From: Bacillus sp. B15-48
GTDB lineage: Bacteria > Bacillota > Bacilli > Bacillales > Cytobacillaceae
DNA length: 64,000 nt
Assembly (NCBI RefSeq): GCF_016879755.1
Contig: NZ_WOFU01000002.1
Location: 802,024 to 866,023, forward strand
Reading direction: 5' to 3'
The first letter of the stretch is position 1, and the number at the start of each line of letters is the position of its first letter. The position numbers were made by a program, and so were the translations under genes. The notes beneath the pieces were generated by a model. The model was not told the DNA's origin. It saw only the letters and a list, made by a program, of their open reading frames with translations, and ran no database searches. This document shows positions 30,330 to 39,432 of this stretch, piece after piece.

Positions 30330-30830
30330 TTATTTTGCTTCGCTTACTGCTTTAATTGCAGCTTCATAATCCGGGTGATTCGTTGCTTCACTTACATACT
30401 CTACATATGTCACTTTATCGTTTGAATCGACAACGAAAACAGCGCGAGCTAATAGGCGTAATTCTTGAATTGCCACTCCGTATGCTTCTCCAAAAGATAA
30501 ATCGCGATGATCAGAAAGTGTTTGTACATTTTCGATTCCATTCGCTCCACACCAACGCTTTTGTGCAAACGGTAAATCAACACTAACAGTTAATACTTTA
30601 ACATTGTCGAACTTTACCGCCTCTTCATTAAAGCGGCGAGTTTGCGCATCACAAACCCCTGTATCAAGTGATGGCACAACGCTAATCAATCTTACACTTC
30701 CGTTTGTATTTTGTAGTGTTACTTCAGAGAGATCGTTTGCTAACACTTTAAAGTCTGGGGCTTGGTCACCTACTTTTACTTCATTCCCTAATAATGTTAC
30801 TGCTTTTTCCTTAAATGTAATATTTGCCAT
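30330..30830 (-). CDS. tpx: Thiol peroxidase Tpx
   Basis: Tpx is an atypical two-cysteine peroxiredoxin that reduces hydroperoxides with thioredoxin. The 166-residue protein shows the peroxidatic cysteine in [14 protein letters not shown] near residue 59 and the resolving cysteine in [11 protein letters not shown] near 93, with the family start [17 protein letters not shown]. Followed by ytxK; preceded by the ytfJ terminator. Confidence 0.97.
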   Translation of the reverse strand: MANITFKEKAVTLLGNEVKVGDQAPDFKVLANDLSEVTLQNTNGSVRLISVVPSLDTGVCDAQTRRFNEEAVKFDNVKVLTVSVDLPFAQKRWCGANGIENVQTLSDHRDLSFGEAYGVAIQELRLLARAVFVVDSNDKVTYVEYVSEATNHPDYEAAIKAVSEAK

Positions 30831-30916
30831 ATTTCCCTCATCCTCCTAAACCATTTTATGTACAGTGTTAATATATCTTTTATTTAAAACTTTTTCAAAT
30901 ATTAGCGTTTGCAAAT

Positions 30917-30950
30917 AAAAAGTTAACTTCAATTAGAAGTTAACTTTTTC
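30917..30950 (-). terminator. Intrinsic terminator after ytfJ
   Basis: AAAAGTTAACTTC and GAAGTTAACTTTT pair around a five-base loop just after the ytfJ stop, with T-runs on both strands. Confidence 0.88.
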
Positions 30951-30956
30951 GGTTCA

Positions 30957-31427
30957 TTAAATTTCAAGATCTTTTTTAGGTCCTTGGTATTCACTTGGAT
31001 TACTTGGTTGAAGATTATCGCTATTGTCTTTATTGTCCCCACCATTTGAAGCTTTGGACAACATATTTTGAATCTTCTCAACAGCCTGTGGTGCTGCATC
31101 TAGAATTTTTTCAATCAAATGCGTATTTTCATCAAGATGAAGCATTCTCACTCCATGGGTGCTAACGATTAAAAATGCGATCGGAGTAATAGAAACACCG
31201 CCACCACTTCCTCCTCCAAATGGATGTTTGGATGTCGAACCATTATCACCATCTAGCACAAATTCACTTCCACCTGCAGCAAACCCAAAGCCTACTTTCG
31301 AAACAGTCATGATGACACTGCCGTCAGGAGTTTCAACGGGGTCACCAATAATTGTATTTACATCAATCATTTCCTTTAAGTTTTCCATTGCTGTTGTCAT
31401 AAGACCTTGAATTGGATGATCTGACAT
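30957..31427 (-). CDS. ytfJ: Sporulation protein YtfJ (GerW family)
   Basis: A 156-residue GerW/YtfJ-family protein. The core reads MDVNTIIGDPVETPDGSVI-like DVNTIIGDPVETPDG, then a glycine-rich FGGGSGGGVSITPIAFLIV near residues 72-90; the C-terminus is polar and disordered. In B. subtilis YtfJ/GerW is a sporulation protein affecting germination. It lies 12 bases behind ytfI, forming an operon with it. Confidence 0.93.
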   Translation of the reverse strand: MSDHPIQGLMTTAMENLKEMIDVNTIIGDPVETPDGSVIMTVSKVGFGFAAGGSEFVLDGDNGSTSKHPFGGGSGGGVSITPIAFLIVSTHGVRMLHLDENTHLIEKILDAAPQAVEKIQNMLSKASNGGDNKDNSDNLQPSNPSEYQGPKKDLEI

Positions 31428-31439
31428 GAAGAATCCTCC

Positions 31440-32135
31440 TTAAACTGAATTTGTTTTATCACCAGAAAGGGCAGAAAGCGGTCTTGTTTTAAAGTTAGGC
31501 ATTCCGCCTTTCCAATATCTAACCAGTTTTAACCCTGCCAAAATAGCATGCCCGATTCGAATCTGAAAAATACATTTCAACTGAATTTGAGACAAAGTTT
31601 GTTGAAAAATCGGGGTTACGGTTACCACAGGCATTTCTTTCATTCTCATATAATTACTAATTAAACCGATAATACTCCCTTTAACAGACCAGATTGCACC
31701 ACATAATACAGCAGTAGAAGCTGCCTCTCCGATTCCAACCGCAGTGTGCCATTCAAGTTTTTTTACTGAGACCTTGTTAAACAGCTTACGAATATGAGTA
31801 TGTAAACCTACAACATGTTCAAGTAATGCTTTCGTATCATCCAGGCTATTTAAAAGGTCTTGTTTGTCAAATTGCTTTTCCTGCTGATCGACTGTTTTAT
31901 CATCGGGTCCTACTTCTACTTTTTCTTTTATAGTAAGAGACTGGTTCTCCTTATTCAGTTTAACCATCGGAATGTTTTTTCTATACTTAATAAGTCCACC
32001 CAAAGCCTTTATTAAGATCGTAAAATTATCATTATCATTCCCGTGATAAAAATCAATCACAATCTTAACATTTGTCAAAGCAATCACAATGATTAACAAT
32101 AATAAAAGAAGCAGGAAAAAGAAGAGCCATTTCAC
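31440..32135 (-). CDS. ytfI: DUF2953 membrane protein YtfI
   Basis: A 231-residue protein with a strong N-terminal membrane helix (residues 3-22) and a DUF2953 domain ending in FQIRIGHAILAGLKLVRYW near residue 205. In Bacillus this family sits directly before ytfJ and is thought to act in sporulation; its mechanism is unknown. The frame begins with MKWLFFFLLLLLLLI. Operon with ytfJ. Confidence 0.85.
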   Translation of the reverse strand: MKWLFFFLLLLLLLIIVIALTNVKIVIDFYHGNDNDNFTILIKALGGLIKYRKNIPMVKLNKENQSLTIKEKVEVGPDDKTVDQQEKQFDKQDLLNSLDDTKALLEHVVGLHTHIRKLFNKVSVKKLEWHTAVGIGEAASTAVLCGAIWSVKGSIIGLISNYMRMKEMPVVTVTPIFQQTLSQIQLKCIFQIRIGHAILAGLKLVRYWKGGMPNFKTRPLSALSGDKTNSV

Positions 32136-32183
32136 AATTATTCACAACCTTTCAGCCTACCATTATCGGCATATGTCCAAAAA

Positions 32184-32210
32184 AATAAACCTGCCATTAG
32201 GCAGGTTCCC
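32184..32210 (-). terminator. Intrinsic terminator after yteJ
   Basis: AACCTGCC and GGCAGGTT pair around ATTA right after the yteJ stop; TTTATTTTTTTGG follows on the reverse strand. Confidence 0.9.
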
Positions 32211-32211
32211 A

Positions 32212-32730
32212 TTATTTCTCATGAATAACCGATGTTTCCGCAAATAAATCATGTAATCCTTGTTTTCTCGGCAGAAAGGCGACAATCACATAAGTAATCC
32301 AAATTGTTGTTGAAATAAACCGTCCAATCCATTCCCTATATAAGACGGTCCCCCAAGAGAGTTTCTCTCCATTTAAGTGAATGACTTTTATACCGAAAAC
32401 CATCTTTCCTAGGGTTTGGCCTAAGAATTTTGTCATTAATACAAAATAGAGATAAAAACTTATGGCTGTGGCAATCGCAATTGGTGAAAACATACCGCTG
32501 TCAACGATTGAGATACCAAGCGTTCGAAAAACAGGATAGATAAACAAATTATTAATGCTTCCGATGACCAAAAGGTCCATAAGGTATGCCCAAAACCTCA
32601 TCCAGAATCCTGCATACCGGAAGGCTGTAGGTTGATCTGAAGACAATTTTTGAGTGTGAATTGGACTTTCGCCAGATTGTGGTTCGTCTGTAACTTGCGC
32701 CTCATTTATTTTTTCATCATATGTACTCAT
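32212..32730 (-). CDS. yteJ: RDD family membrane protein YteJ
   Basis: A 172-residue RDD-domain protein. A polar N-terminus of about 40 residues is followed by three or four membrane segments (about 45-65, 80-105, 140-158). The family signature arginine-aspartates appear as RFWAYLMDLLVIGS and TLGKMVFGIKVIHLNG. RDD proteins may be transporters; in B. subtilis YteJ associates with SppA and restrains it. The gene is 14 bases behind sppA, which fits that link. Confidence 0.88.
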   Translation of the reverse strand: MSTYDEKINEAQVTDEPQSGESPIHTQKLSSDQPTAFRYAGFWMRFWAYLMDLLVIGSINNLFIYPVFRTLGISIVDSGMFSPIAIATAISFYLYFVLMTKFLGQTLGKMVFGIKVIHLNGEKLSWGTVLYREWIGRFISTTIWITYVIVAFLPRKQGLHDLFAETSVIHEK

Positions 32731-32744
32731 AATAAGGCCTCCTC

Positions 32745-33758
32745 CTATTCAGCATACAGGTACATCAACCTTGGAGAATTCGGCTGGGATAAAAGATGAA
32801 TGATTCCTTCCATTTCTGTCCCTTTGCTCATGATTGTTTGTACCCCCATGCCAAATAAAGAATTTAACCCGAAGTTTTCTGTATATTTTACAACCTGGGC
32901 TTGCTCGAGATTTTCGTCTTCCTTTACAGCGTTAATGACATCTTCTAAATAACCAAACCCATCGATTAAATTAAGTTCTAATGCTTGACGGCCATCATAA
33001 ATTCGTCCATCTGCAATTCTTTTCACTTCATCAACAGACATTTCTCGCCCCTCAGAAATGACTTTAACAAATCCTTCATAGGAATTATCAATCATCCTTT
33101 GGAGAATATCCCTCTCATCTTCTGTCATTTCCCGTGCCCCACTCATGATATCTTTATAGGGCCCACTCTTAATCGTTACAAACTCAACACCATACATTTC
33201 AGCTAACCCAGCATAATTAACCCCTTGCATAATGACACCTAACGATCCTGTTAACGTTTCAGGGCTTGCATAGATTTTCTTTGCTGGTGCAGCAATATAA
33301 TAACCACCTGAAGCAGCCATAGATCCCATTGAAATATAAACAGGCTTATTTACTTCCTGTTGAATTTCAACGATTTTATCATGAATTTCAGCACTTTCGA
33401 CGACACCACCACCAGGAGTAGTAACGCGAAGGATAATTGCTCTAACACTGGGATCGTCTTTTGCGTAATTAAGCTGTTCCATAAACTTCCGATGATTATA
33501 CCCACCTGTATCTAGAATAGAAGGAGCACCACCCCCAGTGTCCTGAATAACCCCATTTATCGTTAAAACAGCCACTTTTGAAAACGCATCCCCATCTTCA
33601 ATCACTTCCTCTAATACCACGTCATTTTTTGATCCGAAAAAATCACTAAAAATAGACTCTGTCTCGGAAAAAGCGAAAGATGATAATAAATTAACAAAAG
33701 CAGAAACAGCAAATAAAACAGCAGCAATTCCAAGTGCTGCCCACCGTTTTCCGTTCAT
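32745..33758 (-). CDS. sppA: Signal peptide peptidase SppA
   Basis: SppA degrades remnant signal peptides in the membrane. The 337-residue protein has one N-terminal membrane helix (about residues 7-28) and a single ClpP-like domain, the short Gram-positive form. The nucleophile serine lies in ISMGSMAASGGYYIA near residue 147 and the general-base lysine in KSGPYKDIMSG near 199. Cotranscribed with yteJ. Confidence 0.95.
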   Translation of the reverse strand: MNGKRWAALGIAAVLFAVSAFVNLLSSFAFSETESIFSDFFGSKNDVVLEEVIEDGDAFSKVAVLTINGVIQDTGGGAPSILDTGGYNHRKFMEQLNYAKDDPSVRAIILRVTTPGGGVVESAEIHDKIVEIQQEVNKPVYISMGSMAASGGYYIAAPAKKIYASPETLTGSLGVIMQGVNYAGLAEMYGVEFVTIKSGPYKDIMSGAREMTEDERDILQRMIDNSYEGFVKVISEGREMSVDEVKRIADGRIYDGRQALELNLIDGFGYLEDVINAVKEDENLEQAQVVKYTENFGLNSLFGMGVQTIMSKGTEMEGIIHLLSQPNSPRLMYLYAE

Positions 33759-33907
33759 AAAAAAATCCTCCTTTTGTACATTTTATTAAGCTATTTATTT
33801 GCCTTAATAATGGTACACTATAAATAACTCCCCTTATTTTAGCAAAAGTGGCGAAAAAAGGGGGGAAATAACAAAAGATTTGGACTTAAAAGTTTGGAGG
33901 ATTGATG

Positions 33908-34711
33908 ATGTCACAACGTCGTAAATTATTTTTTTATCATAAGCCCGTTCCAGAAATGAAGCAAAATGTAGACGCCCTCTATGCTTTAGCAGAAAAAAAT
34001 GGGTTTATATTAGAAAAGGATTATCGTAAAGCAGATATCATTGCAAGTATTGGTGGAAATGATGCTTTTCTTCTAGCTGTCCGCAATACTGGATTCAGAG
34101 ATGATTGTCTCTATGCAGGCATATCTTTAAATGATGAGCGAACGTTTTATTGTGATTTTCGAATCACTCACCCAGAAGAAGTTATTAACAGCATCTCAAA
34201 TGATAATATTGAAGTTAGACGTTATCCAACCATCGATGTAGACGTAGATGGGGAAACGAGTTTTCAATGTTTAAACGAGTTTAGCCTGCGCTCGTCCATT
34301 ATTAAAACAATTGTAATCGATGTCTTCATTGACGATTTACATTTCGAGACCTTCCGTGGTGATGGGATGATTGTGTCTACTCCGACTGGTAGCACTGGGT
34401 ACAATCGTTCTTTACGTGGTTCAATTGTCGACCCCTTGCTCCCATGTATTCAAGTAAGTGAGTTGGCTTCCCTTAATAATAATCAATATCGAACATTGGG
34501 ATCTTCTTTTCTCCTTAGTGGAAGCCGGAAATTATTATTACATATCGTTCAAGATGGAAATGATTTTCCGATAATGGGGATGGATAATGAGGCTCTTAGC
34601 ATTCAGCACGTTAGAGATATAGAGATTAAACTGAGTAATAAGACAGTGAAAACGATTAAACTAAAAGATAATTCGTTCTGGGAAAAAGTAAAACGAAACT
34701 TCTTAAACTAG
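33908..34711 (+). CDS. ppnK: NAD kinase 2 (PpnK/NadK2), altered GGDG motif
   Basis: This 267-residue protein has the NAD kinase fold and closely follows the B. subtilis YtdI type: CLNEFSLRSSIIKT, the NAD-binding GDGMIVSTPTGSTGYNRS near residue 155, and a conserved KLKDNSFWEKVKR C-terminus. Such enzymes phosphorylate NAD to NADP. The N-terminal nucleotide motif, normally GGDGT, reads IGGNDAF near residue 40, so the usual catalytic aspartate position is asparagine with aspartate shifted by one. The third possible start (ATG 33908) is used, 7 bases after ggagg. Activity is therefore uncertain. Confidence 0.88.
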   Translation: MSQRRKLFFYHKPVPEMKQNVDALYALAEKNGFILEKDYRKADIIASIGGNDAFLLAVRNTGFRDDCLYAGISLNDERTFYCDFRITHPEEVINSISNDNIEVRRYPTIDVDVDGETSFQCLNEFSLRSSIIKTIVIDVFIDDLHFETFRGDGMIVSTPTGSTGYNRSLRGSIVDPLLPCIQVSELASLNNNQYRTLGSSFLLSGSRKLLLHIVQDGNDFPIMGMDNEALSIQHVRDIEIKLSNKTVKTIKLKDNSFWEKVKRNFLN

Positions 34712-34744
34712 AAGACGCAACCATCTCGACATTGCTTTTAAAGA

Positions 34745-34776
34745 GAACTGCAAGGATTGTCCTTGCAGTTCTTTAT
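34745..34776. terminator. Bidirectional terminator between ppnK and ytcI
   Basis: AACTGCAAGGA and TCCTTGCAGTT form an 11-bp stem with a tight loop between convergent stops; T-rich on the + strand (CTTTATT). Confidence 0.82.
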
Positions 34777-34788
34777 TATGTGCACTTT

Positions 34789-36375
34789 TTAACAATCTGC
34801 CCCCTTGTTAACTTCAAGTTCTTTCCTTCGAAGTTCTACGCGGCGAATTTTCCCTGAGGTTGTCTTTGGAAGTTCTTGAATAAATTCAATTTTCCGAGGG
34901 TATTTATACGGCGCTGTCATAGACTTTACATGGTTCTGCAAAATTGAGATTAAGTTTGGATCCATTTCATCGGTCCCCTCCTTCAACACAACGAAGGCCT
35001 TCACAACGCTTCCGCGTATAACGTCAGGCGAAGCGACGACTGCACATTCTTTGACGACAGGATGTTTCACAAGCGCATCTTCTACTTCGAAAGGACCAAT
35101 TGTATAGCCTGAACTAACGATTATATCATCCCCGCGCCCTTCAAACCAAAAGTATCCATCTTCATCCTTTTTCGCCTTATCGCCTGTAATATAATAATCG
35201 CCGCGAAATTGCATTGCTGTCCTTTCAGGGTCTTTATAATAACGCTTAAATAAAGCAGGTGTTTCAACGTGGACAGCTATATCACCTACTTCTCCAACAG
35301 GACAAGGAACTCCTTCATCGTTAATAATTTCAACTTTATTTCCAGGAGTAGGTTTACCCATTGAACCTTCTTTTAGTTCCATTCCTTGAATTACACCGAC
35401 TAGTAAAGTATTTTCTGTCTGGCCATATCCATCACGAACATCAATATTAAAGTGCGTTCTAAAGATATCAATGACTTCACGATTTAATGGTTCTCCAGCC
35501 GACACAGCACTACGTAAATCTGCTAATTTAAAGTCTCCAATTCTTTCTACCTTGGCCATTAAACGGTATTCTGTCGGCGTGCAACATAATACATTTATTT
35601 TATATGTTTCAAGTAAGGTTAAGTATTTGTTTGGTTCAAAATTCCCATTATAAACAAACCCAGTAGCACCTGTTCCTAACACAGATAAAAACGGACTCCA
35701 AATCCATTTTTGCCACCCTGGGGCCGCCGTCGCCCATACGGTATCTCCTTCCTCAATTCCAAGCCAATTTTTTGCTGCTGTATGTAGATGAGCATAGGCC
35801 CAGCCATGTGTGTGTACGACGCCTTTTGGGTTTCCAGTTGTCCCTGATGTATAAGATAAAAAAGCCATATCATCTTTATCCGTTTGTTCAATTTCAAGTG
35901 AGTCTGACGCTTGACTTAGTTCCTGACCTAAATAAAGCCAACCGTTTTCTTGCTTCCCAACAGAAAACCTCAACAAATCATCATTTATGCCTAAAAACTG
36001 ATCAACATATGGATAATAACTAATGATCGCTTTTACATCTCCATGATTAACCCGATATTGTAAATCCTTAGTTCTTAACATCTCAGAACTCGGGATGACG
36101 ACAAGTCCTAGTTTTAACGCTGCTATATATACTTGATACGCTTCAATTAGCTTTGGGATTACAACTAACACCACATCGCCCTTAGCAAGTCCGTACGTTT
36201 TAAACACATTCCCAACTTTATTTGCCAAGCTTAATAATTTTTTATAAGTGATCTCTTCTTTTTCTCCAATCTCATTTTCCCATTTAAGAGCGATTCTTTC
36301 ATCGCTATCTGCAAACCGTTCAAATTCGGAAATAAGATTATATTTTTGCGGGGCAATCAACTGATTCCTCTCCAA
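34789..36375 (-). CDS. ytcI: AMP-forming acyl-CoA synthetase YtcI/MbcS
   Basis: A 528-residue ANL-superfamily ligase that activates a short or branched carboxylic acid to its CoA ester. Motifs visible: the phosphate loop SYTSGTTGNPKGVVHTHG near residue 172, DGYGQTENT, YITGDKAKKDEDGYFWFEGRGDDII, and the C-terminal lysine in PKTTSGKIRRVELRR. B. subtilis has ytcI at the same place beside sspA, and a related methylbutyryl-CoA synthetase (MbcS) serves branched fatty acid synthesis. The true substrate cannot be read here. It stands alone, convergent with ppnK. Confidence 0.88.
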   Translation of the reverse strand: MERNQLIAPQKYNLISEFERFADSDERIALKWENEIGEKEEITYKKLLSLANKVGNVFKTYGLAKGDVVLVVIPKLIEAYQVYIAALKLGLVVIPSSEMLRTKDLQYRVNHGDVKAIISYYPYVDQFLGINDDLLRFSVGKQENGWLYLGQELSQASDSLEIEQTDKDDMAFLSYTSGTTGNPKGVVHTHGWAYAHLHTAAKNWLGIEEGDTVWATAAPGWQKWIWSPFLSVLGTGATGFVYNGNFEPNKYLTLLETYKINVLCCTPTEYRLMAKVERIGDFKLADLRSAVSAGEPLNREVIDIFRTHFNIDVRDGYGQTENTLLVGVIQGMELKEGSMGKPTPGNKVEIINDEGVPCPVGEVGDIAVHVETPALFKRYYKDPERTAMQFRGDYYITGDKAKKDEDGYFWFEGRGDDIIVSSGYTIGPFEVEDALVKHPVVKECAVVASPDVIRGSVVKAFVVLKEGTDEMDPNLISILQNHVKSMTAPYKYPRKIEFIQELPKTTSGKIRRVELRRKELEVNKGADC

Positions 36376-36483
36376 AATCCACCCTCCTAAACTTTAGTAT
36401 CTGCTAATAATACCTGACCATATCATTATACAGAAATACATAATTTTTAAAAAGGACTTTGACACAAGCTTTCACTCCAAATA

Positions 36484-36515
36484 AAAGAAGCGGGAAATTC
36501 ATCCCGCTTCTTGTA
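36484..36515 (-). terminator. Intrinsic terminator after sspA
   Basis: AGAAGCGGGA and TCCCGCTTCT pair around a six-base loop about 20 bases after the sspA stop, followed by TTTTATTTG on the reverse strand. Confidence 0.9.
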
Positions 36516-36535
36516 GCCATTTTATTTATGTTATA

Positions 36536-36739
36536 TTATTTTGAAAATCCGCTCATTTGTTGTTGAGCCATTGAAACTAAACGCTTAGTGATTTCTCCAC
36601 CAACTGAACCATTAGCGCGAGAAGTCGTTTCAGCACCAAGGTTTACACCAAATTCACTCGCAATTTCATATTTCATTTGCTGAAGAGCTTGTTCAACCCC
36701 AGGTACTAAAAGGTTGTTTGAGCTATTATTGTTTGCCAT
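36536..36739 (-). CDS. sspA: Alpha/beta-type small acid-soluble spore protein
   Basis: SASPs coat and protect spore DNA and feed the germinating spore with amino acids. The 67-residue protein has both family signatures: the germination protease site [19 protein letters not shown] near residues 23-41 and the C-terminal DNA-binding [12 protein letters not shown]. The ATG at 36739 is used, with aaggaggtg 8 bases upstream. A probable sigma-G promoter precedes it. This is direct evidence for an endospore former. Confidence 0.97.
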   Translation of the reverse strand: MANNNSSNNLLVPGVEQALQQMKYEIASEFGVNLGAETTSRANGSVGGEITKRLVSMAQQQMSGFSK

Positions 36740-36763
36740 GTGACTTTCACCTCCTTGTGAGTA

Positions 36764-36793
36764 TAGAGTGTGTAAAATCACAAATTCTAATAC
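36764..36793 (-). promoter_or_regulatory. Probable sigma-G promoter of sspA
   Basis: On the reverse strand GTATT (36789-36793) and CACTCTA (36764-36770) are separated by 18 bases, close to the forespore sigma-G pattern (GHATR, 18 bases, CATNHTA). The -10 lies about 25 bases before the sspA start codon. Confidence 0.55.
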
Positions 36794-36859
36794 AACTCAA
36801 ACACTGGTAATTGTTCACAAAAAAGGGAAATCTTAAGGCTGTTATTCCACTTCAAAATT

Positions 36860-38062
36860 CTAGAACAAATCTTCTTCCTCATACGGATTCGAACCTGACT
36901 CAACAATAATCGTTTCTGTTTCTTGAACCGCTTTTTCGATTAGCGGTTCAAAATCGAAGAAACTTTCGAAATGCTGAACTTTTTCAAGCTTTGGCTTTGT
37001 TTTTGGAGAGGAAGGCACAAATACTGTACAACAGTCTTCGTATGGCAAATTCGATATTTCAAGTGTATCAATTTTAGCCGCAATCTCCATAATATCCGTC
37101 TTGTCCATTGCAATAAGCGGACGTAAAATTGGTGTCGTTGTCACCTCGTTGATCGCGTACATACTTTCTAGCGTTTGACTAGCAACCTGTCCAAGACTTT
37201 CACCAGTAATAATCGCTAGTCCACCTTCTTGTTCGCGCAACTTATCAGTAATTCTTAACATTATTCTTCTTGTCGTTGTCATTGTGTAGTTCGCTGGAAT
37301 CTGTTTGTGAATCATTTGCTGAATTTCCGTAAACGGAACGATATGTAAGGCTATATGTCCACTTATTTCTGCTAGTTTTCCGCTTAAATCAACCACTTTT
37401 TGTCGAGCCCTTTCACTCGTGTATGGAGGACTCGCAAAATGGACAGCTTCTACCTCTACACCACGTTTCATGGATAAATAACCAGCAACTGGACTATCGA
37501 TTCCTCCTGACAACATAAGCATTGCTTTGCCACTTGAGGCAACAGGAAGCCCAGCTGCACCGCGAATGGTTTCAGCTGATAGATAGACTGCATCTTTTCT
37601 GACTTCAATTATTAAATTAATGTCTGGATTTTGAACATTTACTGTCAACCCAGGAATATTTGTTAATAAATAACTGCCAAATTCATGATTCATTTCATTT
37701 GTATCCAACTCAAATGTTTTATCAGATCTTTTAGTGGAAATTTTAAATGTCTTTCCTTTACTATAAAGACTAGTGAACAGTTCAAGTGCTGCTTCTTTCA
37801 TTTGTTCGATGTTTTTTTCTACTTTTACCGCGGGACTAAACGACTGAATTCCGAATACATTTTTTAATTTAGAAGCGACTTCCGTAGCGTCTTCTCCGTT
37901 TAATAAAATATACATTCGATCACGGTCAGATTGAATGACTGCTTTAGGGAAATCAGCAATTGCTTTTCGAACACTTTTTCTCAGTTTTTCAATAAATTTA
38001 TTACGGTTTCTTCCTTTTGTTGAGATTTCACCATATCGTATAAGAATGCGATCATACATCAT
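36860..38062 (-). CDS. thiI: tRNA 4-thiouridine synthetase ThiI
   Basis: ThiI adenylates U8 of tRNA and transfers sulfur to give 4-thiouridine; it can also serve thiamine synthesis. The 400-residue protein has the N-terminal ferredoxin-like region, a THUMP domain (about 60-165) and the PP-loop ATPase domain with LMLSGGIDSPVAGYLSMKRG near residue 183. It lacks the C-terminal rhodanese domain of the E. coli protein, as usual in Bacillus, where the neighbouring NifS-type desulfurase supplies sulfur. It starts directly behind nifS (no spacer), so they are one operon. Confidence 0.96.
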   Translation of the reverse strand: MMYDRILIRYGEISTKGRNRNKFIEKLRKSVRKAIADFPKAVIQSDRDRMYILLNGEDATEVASKLKNVFGIQSFSPAVKVEKNIEQMKEAALELFTSLYSKGKTFKISTKRSDKTFELDTNEMNHEFGSYLLTNIPGLTVNVQNPDINLIIEVRKDAVYLSAETIRGAAGLPVASSGKAMLMLSGGIDSPVAGYLSMKRGVEVEAVHFASPPYTSERARQKVVDLSGKLAEISGHIALHIVPFTEIQQMIHKQIPANYTMTTTRRIMLRITDKLREQEGGLAIITGESLGQVASQTLESMYAINEVTTTPILRPLIAMDKTDIMEIAAKIDTLEISNLPYEDCCTVFVPSSPKTKPKLEKVQHFESFFDFEPLIEKAVQETETIIVESGSNPYEEEDLF

Positions 38063-39205
38063 TTATTTTCTTACCTCTCCTAATTGTTTTACACTCTCCG
38101 AAATTGCCTTTACCACTTTCTTTGCTTCCCCCAATGTATTTTCATAAGAAAGACTGATGCGAATCGCTCTCTCTGCTTCGTCGCGATTTACGCCCATTGC
38201 AAGCAATGTATTACTTGGGGCATTCCGCTTTGATGAACAAGCACTCGTAGTCGATACAATTACACCTTTCTCTTCAAGGGAATGGACAAAAACCTCTGCT
38301 TTTAACCCTTTAACGGAAAAGTTCAAAATGTGAGGAGCAGCTTTTTCTTCAGGTGTATGAATGGTGATATTCGGTAATTCTTTCAATCCGGACCTTATTG
38401 TACCCAAAATTTGATACAATTCATCCATTTTTCTTTTGCGCAGTTCAATTGACATTCTGAGTGCTTTTGCCATCGCAACAATTCCTGCAACATTTTCAGT
38501 GCCATTCCGCCGGTCCATTTGCTGCCCACCCCCTGAAAGTAGCGGCGCAATCTTCACTCCATTCCGAATAAACATAGCTCCTGTACCTTTGACCCCATGA
38601 AACTTATGACCAGACAGTGTACACAAATCAATCCCGCACTGATAAAAATCTAAAGCGACTTTCCCAGCCCCTTGAACATGGTCAACATGATAGATAATTT
38701 TTGGAAAGCCTTTTAATATTTGACCAATTTCCTTTATCGGCTGAATTGTACCAACTTCATTATTGATATGAATAATCGAAACGAGAATCGTGTCTGCTCT
38801 TATCGCTCTTTCTATATCAGCAGGGCGAACAAAACCATCTGCATCCACCGGAATATAAGTCACTTCAAAACCAAGCTTTTCTAACTGTTCAAAAGCACTC
38901 CGTACAGAAGGATGTTCAATTGTCGTTGTGATTAAATGTTTCCCTCTGCGATAGTACTCTATGGCCGTGCCTTTTATCGCTAGATTATTTCCTTCTGTCC
39001 CCCCGGAAGTAAACACGACTTCGTTCATCTTCACACCAAGAAGCCCTGCCATTTGTGATTGTGCTTGACTCAAAAGCTTCTCCGCTTGTCCACCAATCTG
39101 ATGTAATGAGGAAGGATTTCCAAAATAATCAGATGATACCTTGATGAAAGATTGTAACACTTCATGAAACGGCTTCGTTGTTGCACTATTATCAAAATAG
39201 ATCAT
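38063..39205 (-). CDS. nifZ: Cysteine desulfurase (NifZ/IscS type) partner of ThiI
   Basis: This PLP enzyme strips sulfur from cysteine as a protein persulfide. The 380 residues show the family start YFDNSATTKP, TSGGTEGNNLAI, the PLP lysine in TLSGHKFHGVKGTGA near residue 200 and the catalytic cysteine in TTSACSSKRNAPSN near 325. B. subtilis NifZ, encoded next to thiI, passes sulfur to ThiI for tRNA 4-thiouridine; the same layout here supports that role rather than general Fe-S assembly. Confidence 0.93.
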   Translation of the reverse strand: MIYFDNSATTKPFHEVLQSFIKVSSDYFGNPSSLHQIGGQAEKLLSQAQSQMAGLLGVKMNEVVFTSGGTEGNNLAIKGTAIEYYRRGKHLITTTIEHPSVRSAFEQLEKLGFEVTYIPVDADGFVRPADIERAIRADTILVSIIHINNEVGTIQPIKEIGQILKGFPKIIYHVDHVQGAGKVALDFYQCGIDLCTLSGHKFHGVKGTGAMFIRNGVKIAPLLSGGGQQMDRRNGTENVAGIVAMAKALRMSIELRKRKMDELYQILGTIRSGLKELPNITIHTPEEKAAPHILNFSVKGLKAEVFVHSLEEKGVIVSTTSACSSKRNAPSNTLLAMGVNRDEAERAIRISLSYENTLGEAKKVVKAISESVKQLGEVRK

Positions 39206-39281
39206 CCTATTCTCTCTCCTTTCCCCTTAAACGATCATTGCTAACAAAAAATTCTACCATATAAATAACTATTTGAAAAGA

Positions 39282-39330
39282 CAGAAGCGGAAGCGCCTTG
39301 GTCAGCCCCGACAAGCGCTGGAGCTGGATG
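39282..39330. repeat. Dispersed intergenic repeat element (single copy here)
   Basis: The sequence from CAGAAGCGGAAGCGCCTTGG to CAAGCGCTGGAGCTGGATGC is GC-rich in an AT-rich spacer and contains an AGCGC...GCGCT inverted repeat. I recall closely similar stretches occurring between genes in many Bacillus genomes; only one copy is in this window. Function unknown. Confidence 0.55.
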
Positions 39331-39390
39331 CAAATAACGATTTCAATTATCCACATCTTGAACATTTAATAATTTCCTGGTAAACAACAA

Positions 39391-39421
39391 TAAAAGCCTC
39401 CAACTTTTTATTGGAGGCTTC
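39391..39421 (-). terminator. Intrinsic terminator after ezrA
   Basis: AAGCCTCCAA and TTGGAGGCTT-type arms pair around an AT loop just after the ezrA stop; TTTTATTG follows on the reverse strand. Confidence 0.88.
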
Positions 39422-39432
39422 AGATTTATTTT

